64,000 nucleotides of DNA from Rattus norvegicus. Its lineage: Eukaryota; Chordata; Mammalia; Rodentia; Muridae. Under the pieces are notes generated by a model. The model saw only the letters and a program-made list of their open reading frames with translations, did no database searches and had not been told where the DNA came from. Numbering within the stretch: the stretch's first letter is position 1; each line of letters starts with the position of its first letter. Shown here piece after piece: positions 34,791 through 47,070 of the stretch. Location of the stretch: positions 39,794,439 to 39,858,438 of the forward strand of contig NC_086034.1 in the NCBI RefSeq assembly GCF_036323735.1, read 5' to 3'. The position numbers and the translations under genes are program-made.

Positions 34791-35900
34791 TGGCTATGCA
34801 GGAGCCTATCCTGGTTATAGGCCTGCAAGAGACAGCCACTGGGAACTGGGATCGGACTAAGGGATGGCCTCACTTAGAATGTACAACAGAAGAAAAGGCC
34901 CAAATTGCTTAAAAGAAAAAAAGACAATGGCATACTTGAGGGAAAACTATTTTCCTCAGAGAACAAACAAGACTCACTTTGCCAAATACACAAATGGACT
35001 CATTTAGGAGATAAGAAGCTTGGCCAAGTAGTTAAGGTATATGTAATAGACTAAGATTTTAGTCAGAGAGGCAGTAAAAAAAAGTGTAAGGTATGTCAGT
35101 AAGTGAATGCTTAGCAAGCAAATAGGGCAAAGAGACATAGAGTTTAGTGGGAAGTCAAAGGGAACTTCACTGAGATAAAACCAGGAAAATATGATCACAA
35201 TTATCTCCTAGTGCTTGTAGATACCATTTCAGGAATAGATAGAAACTTTCCTCACCAAGCAAGAGATGGCCTCAGTAGTCATCAAGAAGATACTGGAAGA
35301 AATCTTCCCCAGGTCTGGAGTGCCCGAGGTAATCTGGTCAGACAACGGCCCTACTTTTGTTGCCAAGGTAAGCCAGGGTGTGGCCAAGTATTTAGAGGTC
35401 GATTAGAAATTACGTTGTATTTATAGACCTCAAAGTTCAGGACAGGTAGAGTAAATAAATAAAACTCTAAAAGATACCCTGACCAAATTGACCATGGAGA
35501 CTGTCACAGACTGGGTGGCACTCCTTCCTTCTTGCTCTCTTCAGAGCAAGAAATACCCCTTCCAGATTCAGCCTTACCTACTTTGAGATCTTATATGGGG
35601 CCTCAGCTCCTCTGACTGTATTAGATGATGTTACTGAACCAACATGTCATAGTAATAATGATTTGTATGCGAGGATAAAAGACCTACAGGTAATACAGAA
35701 AGAAGTCTAGTCACAGCTGACAGCAGCCTATGCCCCGGGGACCCCCGAGACATCTCATCAGTTCCAGGTCGGAGACTGCAGATACTACATACATCAACAT
35801 GGAGCCCAGACACTCGAGCCTCGCTGGAAAGGACCATACCTGGTGCTGCTGACCACCCTGACAGCCATCAAGTCTCAGCCCTCACCAGCTGTGTACTAGT
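34791..35900 (+). pseudogene. pol: pol integrase remnant, all three domains
   Basis: The N-terminal zinc site is visible: H at 34989 and 35001, C-X2-C at 35085-35096. In the catalytic core the first acidic residue is changed (NFTE, 35163), the second is kept (SDNGPTF, 35338-35358), and the glutamate is kept at 35449 but is followed by a stop. The C-terminal GPYLVLLTT motif (35831) with RWKGPY marks the gammaretroviral integrase class. Many stops and frameshifts are present. Confidence 0.88.
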
Positions 35901-36239
35901 TGTTGGGGCTGAGAGGGACACTCAGATCTTCAAAAAGCTCCCTAGACTTGCACATCAGATAAGTGGATACATTAGAGACGTGACTGGGAGGTTGCTATAA
36001 TGCTCGCTTGAGGAGTGTGCTTTAGAAACAAGAATTTCATGTTTGCCCTGGGTTCCATTGGGATAGATGTGGGGATAGGCTTGATTTTTATTGCAAATGA
36101 TGTAGCATTGCATATGTTAGTACTCCTAACACTTCTTGGGACTGTGCCTCAGGGATCACAACCTGTATAAGATTAGAAGTTCTAAAAGACAGTCATGACC
36201 TTTGTGTGTAGGTTCAGATAGTGTCCAGATTGTAATCCT
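35901..36239 (+). pseudogene. env: env surface-subunit region, mostly deleted
   Basis: Only about 340 bp lie between integrase and the transmembrane subunit, too short for a surface subunit. I recognise no receptor-binding sequence. Confidence 0.55.
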
Positions 36240-36811
36240 GATACTAAAGAGTTTAGGTCCTGCAAGGTTAGCTACAAGGACATCTGCTGTTGCCCTGCAA
36301 TGCAAGGCTTATAGAGAATTCAGAACTGCCATTGACTCAGATATAAAGAGTGAAAAGGACTTTTTAGCTGACCTCCAGGAATACCTAACCTCCCTCTCAG
36401 AGGTATCCTTCAGAATAGGAGAAGATTAGACCTGATATTCCTTAAAGAAGGAGTCTGTGTGCTACACTGAAAGAAGAATGTTGCTTCTATGTAGACCATT
36501 CAGGAGAAATTAAAGACTCCATGAATAAACTTAGAGAAAGGTTAGACAAAAGACAGAGAGACAGAGAAGCATATCAGGGATGGTTTGAGAGCTGGTTTAG
36601 TAGATCTCCTTGGATGACTACTCTGATATCTTCCCTTATGGGATCCTTCTTAGTTTTGCTTCTGCTTCTGATTATAGGTCCATGTGTGTTAAAGAAACCA
36701 GTTACCTTCATTAGAGAAAGAGTGAGTACTGTTCAGATTTTGATGTTATGCCAACAGTATCATGCTTTAGGAGGACAAGAAAGCCAATATTATAAAGATA
36801 CTAAAATTTAG
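36240..36811 (+). pseudogene. env: env transmembrane-subunit remnant
   Basis: Heptad-type sequence leads to LQNRRRLDLIFLKEG (36408-36452), the conserved immunosuppressive-domain region. A gammaretroviral C-X6-CC motif follows at 36458-36484, separated by a frameshift. From 36521 to the TAG at 36809-36811 the frame is open for 96 codons. It carries a membrane anchor (SSLMGSFLVLLLLLIIGPCV) and a tail with a YHAL motif. There is no surface subunit and no signal peptide. Confidence 0.85.
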
Positions 36812-36834
36812 TTCTATGATTAGAACTAGCCATT

Positions 36835-36849
36835 AGAAGAAGTGGGGAA
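36835..36849 (+). other. Polypurine tract
   Basis: AGAAGAAGTGGGGAA directly before the 3' LTR is the plus-strand primer site. One T interrupts the purine run. Confidence 0.75.
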
Positions 36850-37270
36850 TGAAAGAATAAAAAATGCAGCTAAGAAGTCAGAAGTTTAAAAAAGCCCTAA
36901 ATACCTCAATTTCCAGACCCTGCCCTCTACCTGTACTAGCTGACCATAAAGTTAGATGAAAATCTTAGAGAACAATCTTGAGAAACAGGGAGTTTCTCCT
37001 TGTGATTTTTCACTGGTATTCTTGTGATTTTCCAATGACACCACCCCTGCCCCCTTGGGTTGTGGTTTCTCCCTTTAAATACCCTTTCTCCCAGCCTCTC
37101 AGGGTCGAACTCCACTGTCCCTGCATGGGATATGAGTCTCGACCCCAGTGCACTGGTTCCTATCAATAAACTTCATGTTTATTACAGCAAGGACGGTCTC
37201 ATGTGAGTTCTTGGGGGGTGGCATCATCCAGAGACTTGAGTGCAGGTCTTCCTGCTCCCGGCGTCTTTCA
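36850..37270 (+). repeat. Proviral 3' LTR
   Basis: Starts TGAAAGAATA and ends GTCTTTCA, with canonical TG...CA ends. AATAAA is at 37165-37170 and the TATA-like box matches that of the 5' LTR. It is followed at once by the ATAC duplication. Confidence 0.96.
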
Positions 37271-37274
37271 ATAC
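37271..37274. repeat. Proviral target-site duplication (right ATAC)
   Basis: The partner of 30207-30210. The matched pair argues against recombination between this and another provirus. Confidence 0.85.
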
Positions 37275-37979
37275 ATTATGGCTGAGTTCACAAGTTTTTC
37301 CCAGCACATTCACATACTAAAACTACCAGGATATATTTTAAATCAAGTTAATCTTTCTTTTCCAAAGTGCTATAAGAGAGTGAAGACATGTGCTTTTGTT
37401 CTTAGCTACTGAAAAATACCGTGTAGCCTTGTCTCTTTAAACAACTGCACCTTTTTTATACCATCATTTCTTTCAGTGTTAAAACCATGCTGTTATGCCT
37501 CCTATATAAGAAAAAGAAAACAAAAACAGACAGAAAAACCTCTTTTAAAAACTGAAAGAAATACACAGTGAGAAATATCATGGCTAATCGCTGCAGAGCA
37601 AAGAAATTCACAGCAGAGAACATGACATTTGAGGTTGTATTTTATAAAGCAATAAATTTCAGGAGCAGCAGCTGGGAACTTAACAATAGAGTGCAGGTTC
37701 TGAATGTTTGATGAGTCTAACATGAAAACAGTTACATCCTGGCTCACTTGACGTGTAAATTCATAAGAGCCAAAGATGTCAGAGAATTATAATCGTTGGC
37801 AAAAATAATCAGAAACACAGAATCTTAGAAGATTCCATGGTTTCCTTGGAATCACCTGTTTCTAAGATTATATTGAAATACAGTGATCCTAGATGCTGGC
37901 AACCTTCCATTATAATTAAAAGAATGTAACAGCTAAGTAGGGAAAAATAATCAAGCAACACCCTAGATTTTCAATTATG
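37275..37979. other. Unique intron sequence
   Basis: No repeat or exon recognised. Confidence 0.45.
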
Positions 37980-37980
37980 C

Positions 37981-38019
<39 letters not shown>

Positions 38020-38031
38020 CCATCTATCATC
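37980..38031. repeat. (ATCT)n microsatellite
   Basis: About 11 units with a short degenerate tail. Confidence 0.95.
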
Positions 38032-38734
38032 TATTTATCATTTATTGAGATTTCTGTATCTATAGGCATACATAGATTAGATAGATGAAATATATCTAGA
38101 TATATCTACTTATAGATATCTGTAGATTAGATAGATACATATATGATGAAAAAAGGACTAATAATAAAAATTAGGATAAGTATATAAGGAATATTCAGAT
38201 ATTAATATCACTATACTAACTTTAAATGAATTTTCCTGTACATTTAAAGAATTAAAACATAAGTTATAGAGTTTCAGCAAAAAAGCCTACTTTTATTTAA
38301 CAACCAAACTAAAAAGATACAAATTTAAAATAAATTAGGTATAAGAGCTCAACTGTCTTCACAATAGATTAGGTGCAACTAAAACACGTGAATCACTCAT
38401 TTCTAAGACAGATCAAAAAAGATGCTTAAAAGTTATTATGGACAGCTACTAGAATGAAGACCAGAGGATGGAGTGAAAAGTACTGTGAAAACTGGTAAAA
38501 AGTACATGAACAACTATAAAATAGGAAAATAAGAGGATGAGTAGGAAATCTAGACAGAAGTAGTAACCAAAGGATTAATTGGTAAAGATACCCTGAAACT
38601 AAATATATTTAACTGCAGCATCACTAAGTACTAAGTTGTACAAGGGCTGTTTAAAGGTAATCTTGAGTTATACTCAATATGCCTTAAAATAAGCAGGAGA
38701 AAGATAACTGTAACTTTAACAATATTAATTACAG

Positions 38735-38775
<41 letters not shown>

Positions 38776-39254
38776 CTCTGTGACCTAATGCAGGCAGGAA
38801 AAATAGCTATAATTTTATTACTATTATTATTAATTTATAATGTGGAAGATAAAATCTGAAGTCTCACAAGTTCTAGGAAAGGATTTTATCACTGATTCAC
38901 AATGTAGCAGGTATAGTTGAACAATATTCATTTGTATACAAAACATACTTTTATCACAAATCACTCGTTTTTACTGAACACTACACTAGCTCTGAGGTTA
39001 AAATTCTTGATAACTCCTGTAGCTGATTATCTCATGGGTAAAGGATAGTCTGCTTGGTAGTTTTGGCATCAGTTTATTTCAGCCAGAAGAACCAAAAGGC
39101 CATAACACAGTTAATTAAATCGCTAATTTGTAGTTTCCTAATGACTTATTTATTTTAAAGAAAACTAATTAAATGTTTCAGAGTACATAGAAATTGCTTA
39201 GAATCGTCTTAACATCTCATATTATGCATTGAGTGCACAGGATAATTAAACAGA
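38032..39254. other. Unique AT-rich intron with (ATT)n
   Basis: Nothing but AT-rich sequence and an (ATT)n run at about 38736-38772. Confidence 0.5.
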
Positions 39255-39370
39255 GGTCTCATGGCAGAGTGATTAAAGGCTCCAGATGCACAATCAGGAG
39301 CCCCACTTTGTGTGCCTTGCTGTCATTATCTAGTAGTTTGGCCTTGGGCAAGTGAGATATTCTTTTACCA
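39255..39370 (+). repeat. MIR SINE remnant
   Basis: 'catggcagagtgattaaagg' then 'gtttggccttgggcaagtga' match the core of the ancient mammalian MIR element. Confidence 0.65.
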
Positions 39371-39779
39371 GTAAGAAAACAGACAGTGATTCACATTTTT
39401 TCTCACAGATAAGTTTAATAAAATAAATGGCCAAATTTATAATGTTTATTAAAATGCCAGGAAGTTATGACAAAGACATTTTACTTTTGCATTTAGCACC
39501 ATGACTCTTTGATTGAACTCAAGAGAAATCAATGCATGCTAATTCATGTAAAATATCCTGGGTGGCTAGAGTGGGAGCTTGTAGCCTGAGTAGAAGGGAC
39601 ACAAAGAAACCTTTGTAATTAATGAGGAACACAAACAGAAAAGTAATAAGATTGACTCATCCCTGGCCATGAATGCAATTCCTATTTGAAACTGTTTTAG
39701 CAAGAGAAACTCGAAGTCAAATGTTGATGCCTGCACCAACATGACACTGAGAATCAGGCGAAAGCCTGCGGGATTAAAG

Positions 39780-39780
<1 letters not shown>

Positions 39781-39827
<47 letters not shown>
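39781..39827. repeat. (AC)n microsatellite
   Basis: About 23 AC units. In Glra3 pre-mRNA they read (UG)n. Confidence 0.97.
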
Positions 39828-39829
<2 letters not shown>

Positions 39830-40260
39830 TTATGGGTTATTCGTGTTAAGCAAGAAAAGGAAGGGGCTCCTGTAGCTTTATTCACCTAATATATACCCCA
39901 AGTTGACCAGGTGGAAAAGGTCTGGGAAGCACAGTGGGAAACCCTGGCTCAAGACTTTGGTAACAAAAGACCAACTACAAGCCCTGAATTAACTAGAGAG
40001 AAATCCTGGAAGACCAGCCTAAACCTCAAAAACAAAAGACTGGGAAGACAAAAGACAGGAACGAATTGACCTTTGCCCAGGTGTGTCCTGTACCTGGCCA
40101 AACTGCTCCTTTGTTAGGAACAAAAGACTTCCACAGGGATCAGCAGGGATCAGCAGGGGTCAGACTCTGCAAGAGACCCAGAAGGGTCTGACAAGGGGGG
40201 CGAAACATTTCAGGGGACCTAGGAGGCTCTGACAGTCAAATTCAGAAATGGTCTATCTAT
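39828..40260. repeat. Unassigned repeat-like block
   Basis: A GC-richer stretch with a short tandem 'gggatcagca gggatcagca' at about 40137-40158 and 'gaagggtctgacaagggggg' after it. It could be an ERV internal fragment, but no motif proves it. Confidence 0.3.
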
Positions 40261-40776
40261 GTGGGCACTAAGTAACATTCTTGTCTACTCAAAATTCTCA
40301 TTCATGACATTGAATCTGCTGTAACTCAATGAATGAATTTGCTGTTAACATTTCAGGGGTTAGATTGAAAAAAAATTCAATAGGTAGTTGAAATGGGATT
40401 TTGCTTCTGTAGTATATTTTAAATAACTCAAAGTGAATCTATCTGTACAAAGCTCTGTAAATATGTAACAGGGGTGGGTGTAGTTTAGAACTTCATGCAG
40501 AAAAAAAATGTTTTAAAGGACAAATGACAGGAAAAAAGTACCATGGCATCTAGATGTAAAGACTCAGGAAATACCAGAACATCAAGAAACTTAGTACAAT
40601 TAGAATAGAAACAAGGGATGCTAGCAAAATGCCAAGAGGGGCTGCAGAACATGATGGCTTCCACACTACTCAGAATCTTAGACATTCAACTGAAAGGAAA
40701 ATTATACAGATTTAAGGTTTAAAAATATGAAGTTAAAAGAGTAAGTTTCAAAATTCACAAACTCAGGGCTAAACAT

Positions 40777-41310
40777 TGTGAAAAGCAAGTCCAGGCAGCC
40801 CCGCCCTGCCGCTAGGACTAACAGACCATAAAGATAAAGAAAAGGAATGCAGGAACCAGCCTGAGTTATCAGGACTGACCCAAACCATCTGGCAGAAAGG
40901 CACCTCCCCCAGCTTACTCAGAGTCACACCTTAACCATATGTCCTTCAAACCCTGATAGGCCCCTAGCTCCTAAAATCCTGTATACTCCAGTCAATACAT
41001 ACTCTCCTGCTGTGCTGTAATCTCACTGCCATGTTTAAATGAGCCAATCACTTATAGCCGTGCCAGAAATTAGCCAATTGTGTGTAACCGCGCCAAACCC
41101 CCTAGCCTTCCCTATATAAACTCCTGACTTTTGAGCTTCGGGGTCAACACCTCTGTCTCTTGCGCAGGATACGTGTCAACCCGGAGATCCCCGTAATAGA
41201 TCTCCCTAATAAACCTCGCCTTTGCTTATTACATCCAAAATGGTCTCTCTGTGTCTGGGGTCCGCGATTTCCCGTGACTTTAGAAAGGGTCTCTCTTCGG
41301 GCATCTTTCA
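40777..41310 (+). mobile_element. Solo LTR, class I-like, left boundary uncertain
   Basis: Promoter-like U3 with two CCAAT-type boxes (about 41044 and 41074), TATATAAA at 41113-41120, AATAAA at 41208-41213 and an end at GGGCATCTTTCA. The layout is that of a gammaretrovirus-like LTR. A TG at 40777 gives about 534 bp. No matching duplication is seen for that start. An alternative start at 40862 would give TG...CA ends with CAGCC on both sides (40857-40861 and 41311-41315), but the sequence to its left also looks like U3. Confidence 0.7.
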
Positions 41311-42170
41311 CAGCCTGGATCAGTCATCTTCTATAACCTGTCAGTGCTTCCAGTGGAGGAATTGTGTTACCTCACTCAGCCACAAAACTTTTGATTCACA
41401 ATTTTCCCTGCTTAATCAAAGGTGGCACAGAAATTGTGGGAGTGGCCAACCAATGACTGCTCCAGCTTGAGAACCATTGCATTAAAAGGAGCCCACCCTT
41501 GACACTACCTGGAGGGGTAGGAATCAGAAGCTGGATTGCCCAGACACCTATGATAGAACCAAATATGACTGGCAAGAATGTTTTAAAAAAGAATGATTCC
41601 TAATGATACTCTTCTATACTCATAGACAATACCCTTGCATATACTCACTAGAGAGGTTTCATTCAGCAACTGATGGAAACATATACAGGGACCCACAGCC
41701 AAGCATTAGGTAGAGTAGGGGAATCCTGAAGAAAGAGGGGGAAGAAGGATTGTTGGAGACAGAGGGGTCAAGAACACTATCCCCATAGAATCAACTAACC
41801 TAGGCTCATAGGGACTCACAGAGTGTGAACTAACAATCAGGAAGCCTGCATGGGTCTAACATAGACCCTCTGCAGATGTGTTACTATTATATAGTTTGGT
41901 CTTTTTCTGTGACTTTTAATACTGGGAGCAGAGGCTGACTGCTTTCGGGTCCCATTTCTTCATACTGGGCTGCCTCTTCTAGCCTTAATGTGAAAGGAGA
42001 TGCCCAGTCTTACTGCAACTTGATATGACATGTTTGAATCCCAGGGAAGCCTGCCCTATTCTGAAGGGAAAAGAAGGAGTGGAAGTGCAAAACAGGGTAT
42101 CTAGGGGAAGGAAGAGATGTAAAAACTGTGGCTGGGATCTGAGATATGAGAGAGGAATAAATTAAAAGAG
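41311..42170 (+). mobile_element. LINE-1 3' end fragment (Lx type)
   Basis: Begins 'cagcctggatcagtcatctt' and runs through 'aaccaatgactgctccagct', 'gaatcctgaagaaagagggg', 'gtgaactaacaatcaggaag' and 'agcctgcatgggtctaacat' to a purine-rich end with 'gagaggaataaattaaaag'. Non-coding. Confidence 0.8.
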
Positions 42171-42439
42171 AAAAATTAAAACATTTCTACCTTATTTGAA
42201 GTAGAAGAATTTTCTAACAATAAGTATAGTAATTTAAAAATAAGTAATTTTGACATGTCTTTCTTCTTCCTGGCAATCCTAATTTTTTTCCATTTTAATA
42301 TTGGCTGGACAAGTACCTTGAATATGGTGCACACTATTTTTGATGCTAGGAGATAGAAAGAAGTGGATCCCTTGGGCCTACTGACAAGTTGGCTCTGCAG
42401 AATCATTGAACCACTGGTTTAATGAGAGACTCTGTCTCC

Positions 42440-42800
42440 AAAGCAATAATAGCATCAGGAAATGGCTTAGTGCGTAATAGTTTTAAACATGAAAATGCAA
42501 ATGTGAATACTGGAGTTTGAATCCACATGATTCAAGTAAAAGCTAGATGCAGTCGACTAAGCATGTGCAATTCTATTGCTTTAATGGGGAGATGGGAGGC
42601 ACACAAAAACATCCTAGGAGCTTGTGGGGAAACAACATTGTAACCCTGTCTCAAACAAAGTGAATTATAAGAACCACTACTCATTGATATCCTCTGAGAT
42701 CTACATGGGTTCCACTAGTGGTGTCGTGTGAATACACATACAATCACAGATGTGGCTACAAGCATGTGCATGTATTACACACACACAGAGATAGATAATA
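42440..42800 (+). repeat. B4-like SINE
   Basis: 'aatggcttagtgcgtaatag', 'ctggagtttgaatccacatg', 'ttgtaaccctgtctcaaac' and a terminal CA run fit a diverged B4 SINE. Confidence 0.55.
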
Positions 42801-43860
42801 ATTAGATGGATAGATAGATAGACAGATAAGGGGAAGGGTGGAGACAGAGAGAGAGATAGAGAGAGATAGCTAAAGAACACAAAGTAGAGAGTTTTAGAGC
42901 AATACATCTTACATCATTTCTCTAACTTCAACAGGCACACACACACACACACACGCACGCATGCACGCACGCACTGCAAAATGCATAGATTACAAAATAA
43001 CAGAATTCATGCTACCACATGATATAAATAACATGTAGATTTTTCTTTTTGTGTACAATTTGTTCCTGTGTATTTTCAAAAACATATGCCCATATTATAT
43101 TATTGTTCCTATGTAGTAACAAAGCACCTACTGTAAACTCTCTGTGCAAGCAGAGCATCAGGAAAGTCTTTGTGGCCTAGAACTGTTCATTATATTGGAA
43201 GAAGCAGAAATATAAGTGAACAGGAAAACCAGAGAGTATTCTAAGCCTAGAGGGAAAGCAATCAGTAAAATAGACAATGAATTAGAGTTTATACAATATA
43301 GTGTGTTCAAGGAAAACGTTATAAGAAACTAAACTGTGAACTGGATGTGAGGTGGACTGAATAATGTGTTACATATAAAAAAAAACTACTTGAAATTAAT
43401 GGTGCTGTGAAACCTCACCCATCTATATGAAAAGATAACTTGATCTCCTATTTCACAGCATGGATATAAGTAAATTCAAGTAATTTAAAGCTTTATATGT
43501 AAGTAAATATTTTAAATATATTGTGTGTCTTGAAATGGCATTAAAATAGTATTAAATGACTAGAGGTATAAGCTTATCTAAGAAATTAGTAGGAAAGAGA
43601 CACAAAGAACAAAATCATTTAAGTTCCTGGAAGTCACAAGGAAGGAGAAAAATAATCTCTCCTCGTATCTATATGTCTTATCATGTAGATAATATAAAGA
43701 AGAGGATGAAATACATATGTTTTCTAAGTAAACAGGGTTCATTCAGGTTCAGGGTAGGTTAACTCTGGAGAATGATGTCAACTTATGCTCAGTAAAATGG
43801 TCAGACATTAAAAATAAAAGAATCTCCTCAATGGTGTTGCAAATCAAAAATTAGTTCTTG
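42801..43860. other. Microsatellites and unique intron
   Basis: (GATA)n/(GAGA)n at about 42795-42870 and (AC)n(GCAC)n at 42935-42974, then unique AT-rich sequence. Confidence 0.6.
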
Positions 43861-43864
43861 TTAG

Positions 43865-44100
43865 GGCTATAAACCAATCTTAAAGGAAGGATGTATGCCC
43901 AGCAGCGGATGGCCAACATAAAACCCACATACACTAGTTATCAACCAAGAAAAATGGGCAAGTCCCTTGCCCATTATGTCTCTGGTGTGGACATTTTTGC
44001 AAATGGGGTCCCTTCTTCTGAACAGACTATTTGTCAAAGTAATTTGAAAAATACCCAGCATGATTAAATATTCAGTAAAATCAAGTAGGACAAAGACAGA
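43865..44100 (+). mobile_element. LINE-1 3' UTR fragment
   Basis: 'ataaaccaatcttaaaggaa' and 'gtatgcccagcagcggatgg' are typical rodent L1 3' UTR phrases. The opposite-strand open frame here is chance. Confidence 0.55.
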
Positions 44101-44449
44101 GGGAAAAATGTAAAACTAAAGGCAAACAATATGAGAGCCAACAATAAACAATTTGAAGTTATTATTTAAATGTGGGAGAGTAATCACCAAAACTAGCATT
44201 TAAAATATGTCTCCTTAGGAATACAAATATGTCGGATGCAGGACAAAGGAGTGCTAAGAAGGTGTTTTTGAAAAATAAACATTTTTGTTTTGATGCTTTA
44301 ATCCATATGCAAATTATTCTTTGGAAGTATTTCAAAGTAAAGGATTAGAGATAGAGCTGAATTTGGTTAAAACTTGTAGAAGAGAATTTTGCAAATAAGA
44401 AAAATTGACACATCTCAACAGGAAAAGGTGATTTGTTTAACACCAACAC

Positions 44450-44600
44450 CTGCTCATTTCTCCTTTACACTATTCTTAGAAAATATTCAATATGCCAAGC
44501 GCTGTTGGGGGATTCTGGACTCTACAACACACAAATTGGGCCAAATCATATGTCTCATAGAATTTATATTGTAGTCAACCAGAGATTTAAAAAGCAGAAA
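44450..44600 (+). repeat. LINE-2 3' end remnant
   Basis: 'caatatgccaagcgctgttg' and 'agaatttatattgtagt' fit the ancient L2 3' end. Confidence 0.45.
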
Positions 44601-46985
44601 TACACTTCATTTTGAAGTTTATAATTGTCTAGATATTTACTGGGTTCAATATGTTTACCTTATGAATATTTATAATATTATATTATTATATATTAGAAAT
44701 GTACTTAAAACCTTTGTGACTACATAATCTCTTGGGATAAGTAAATAAAACAGAAAAGAGAAGAGCAGATCAGAGGAGAAAATGGCTCAAACAAGAAAAA
44801 CAGGTGAGAGAGAGGAGGTCACCCAGTGTAGAAATGTCCTGGAAATCAGCTTTTAAAAAGACGTTAAAGAAGAGGAAGCAACGGGACAGTCATTAAAAAC
44901 TGTTGACAGTTTTCAAAGATGAAGACTGAAAATGAACAATTTTCAATGTAGAGGTCACTGTTGGCTGAATGGTGCACTGTTAGGAAATAAGTGGGCATTA
45001 AATTGAATAGGCTTAAAAATGAATTAGAGAGGAAATAACACAATGGCAGAACAAATTTATCACCATAAAAATAATCCATAATATTAGAAACTTGTACATT
45101 ATTTTTTAAACATAAATTTAGTTGGTCACTTGTAAAGTAGATATCTAGCAACACATCAATATTTAAACTATGTTTAACACAAAATCATTTAGCAAAAACT
45201 TCCTTAGAAGAATGAATGAACAGTGTGTGAATAGGCACTCTATACAAAACATAAACATTCAGCATGAGACAGACATCTCAAATTTGTAGCAACCAGAAAA
45301 TGTCAATTTCAATCGAAAGTAGACTTTACTAAAATTGACATCAAAAATTTGTGAGTGAATGAGTAAAAGCTATTTTTATTTGAATATATATTCAAAAGCA
45401 CAGAGTGGATATAATTGTTGTGGTTGTTTTAAAGGGAGATTCTCCACTTTAAGGCATGCACACCCTGCTTTACTAAAAAGTTCATGGGAAAAGGCAGAAA
45501 GAGAAAAAAGATGGGCTCTGTTTGCTTTGATTCTTTGCCAAAGCCACTCCAACAGAAGTCTCCCTTATGTTTTTCTGTAGTAGAGTAGGTTAGGAGACAG
45601 AGCATGCATGACCAGAGAGATTTCCTATGAAACTTCTGTGTCTTCTGTGTGTCTTTTTTGTCTCTTCTTCTCTCTGTCCCTGTCACATCTCTGTTTGTCT
45701 GTCTATGTCTGTGTGTCTGGCCGTCTGTCTCCCCACCACTCTCTCTTTCTTTCTGAGAAAAAGGACACAGTAGAAAAGAAAGGCAGTGCTACTCCTAATT
45801 AAGTAATCTCCTTGTCTTGTAAAATTTAAACATCCCCAATTTATTTACATTGTGATGCACTTTTTAAAAGAGTATGGAATCTGACCTGGAGAGAAGTTTG
45901 AGTTCTTTAGTCACTGTAAGGAGAGGATCAGGGGCAGTACTAGGGAATAATTTTGATTTATCTGGAGTATTTGAATTTCTGAACAGACAAAAGAACAATG
46001 CATTATGTAGCTTATTATTGAGAAAGCAAAACTAAATTCACATAAACCCTTTGAGATGGGTTTAAAGTAAATGCCTATGGTGATTCCATATTTGAATACA
46101 GATTCAATACAGTTACATGACAATTACTATATTAGCAGCTACGACATCAACCTTACAAAATGACACATTAGTTCTATATCATGCTAGCAGGCCAGAGAAA
46201 TGTGTCTAATTGAAGTTACTTTTTTAAATAATTACATTTCTTAAAAATGTAAAATAGTGCTGGTTTCTTAATGTGAGTTGCATATTGTAGAATGTTCTTC
46301 ATAAGTACCATGGGTCTTCTCTTCCTTTTGGAGGAAATATTTTATCTTTCTTTCCTTTTTGACATATACTAAGAAAACTTCTTCCTTTAGTCTTCGATTT
46401 CTCATCTCTTCATGTTGATTTTGAAATCTGTTTATTCTATTTGTAGTTATTTATTCCTTTTGTGCACACACACATAACTCCACACCATACAGTAAGTCTT
46501 TATTACCTCTGCGAATGTTACATCCTAAGAAGGGGGCAGAGAATGTACTCTACATGAAATATGGAATATAAGTAGGACCCATTTATTTGTAATAACAACT
46601 ATTTACAATGTGGAGTGTGTCCAGATCATTGGGAACTAGGATATATATTTTGTTTACTAGAATTTTATCAAATATTTTTCTTAAATCTCAACTAGTTCAT
46701 AGTTCCTTTGCTTAGCTAAGTCAGAAGATTCCTTCTTCTACTTGTCCCAAATAGAATATAGCCCATGACATATGTATAGCTCTGTCACTTACTGGCATTC
46801 ATTTATTGATATATCATATAAAACATCATTATATTCTCTATTAGGCTAAAAACTTCTGTGATAAAGTCAGAGCTTACATCATGTAACTTTCTTTATGGGG
46901 ATTGAGATGACCAAAGAACACTAATATACTATTTGCTTTTAGTGTTCACATTGAAGGATACGTTGTTCAAGGTATAAGTCAAGAA
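44601..46985. other. Unique AT-rich intron
   Basis: No element recognised. Confidence 0.45.
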
Positions 46986-46994
46986 AACTTCGCT

Positions 46995-47070
46995 TTTCTT
47001 TTTTTTGGAGCTGGGGACCGAACCCAGGGCTAGACCAGTGTTCTACCACTGAGCTAAATCCCCAACCCCA
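46995..47070 (-). repeat. ID SINE, internally deleted
   Basis: Reverse complement of an ID element ('ggagctggggaccgaaccca' and 'gagctaaatccccaacccc'), missing about 15 bp in the middle. No clear target duplication. Confidence 0.85.

Larger units (their letters stand above)
30211..37270 (+). mobile_element. Defective class I (gammaretrovirus-like) provirus
   Basis: Two 421-bp LTRs, a tRNA-Pro-type primer site, remnants of gag, pro, pol and env in order, and a polypurine tract form a complete 7.06-kb proviral layout. It is flanked by a 4-bp duplication ATAC (30207-30210 and 37271-37274), the size expected for MLV-type integrases. It lies antisense to Glra3 in intron 1. All genes are dead: the gag start is lost, a solo LTR sits in gag, most of reverse transcriptase is deleted, and stops occur in every domain. 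The LTRs differ at about 14 positions, so the insertion is millions rather than tens of millions of years old (inference). Confidence 0.96.

Noticed and set aside
30211..37270. Possibility of an intact, active retrovirus
   Set aside because: Gag start lost, stop in the zinc knuckle, mutated protease, reverse transcriptase palm deleted, surface subunit missing and a nested LTR in gag.
46995..47070. Possible second tRNA-like gene
   Set aside because: An ID SINE with a central deletion.
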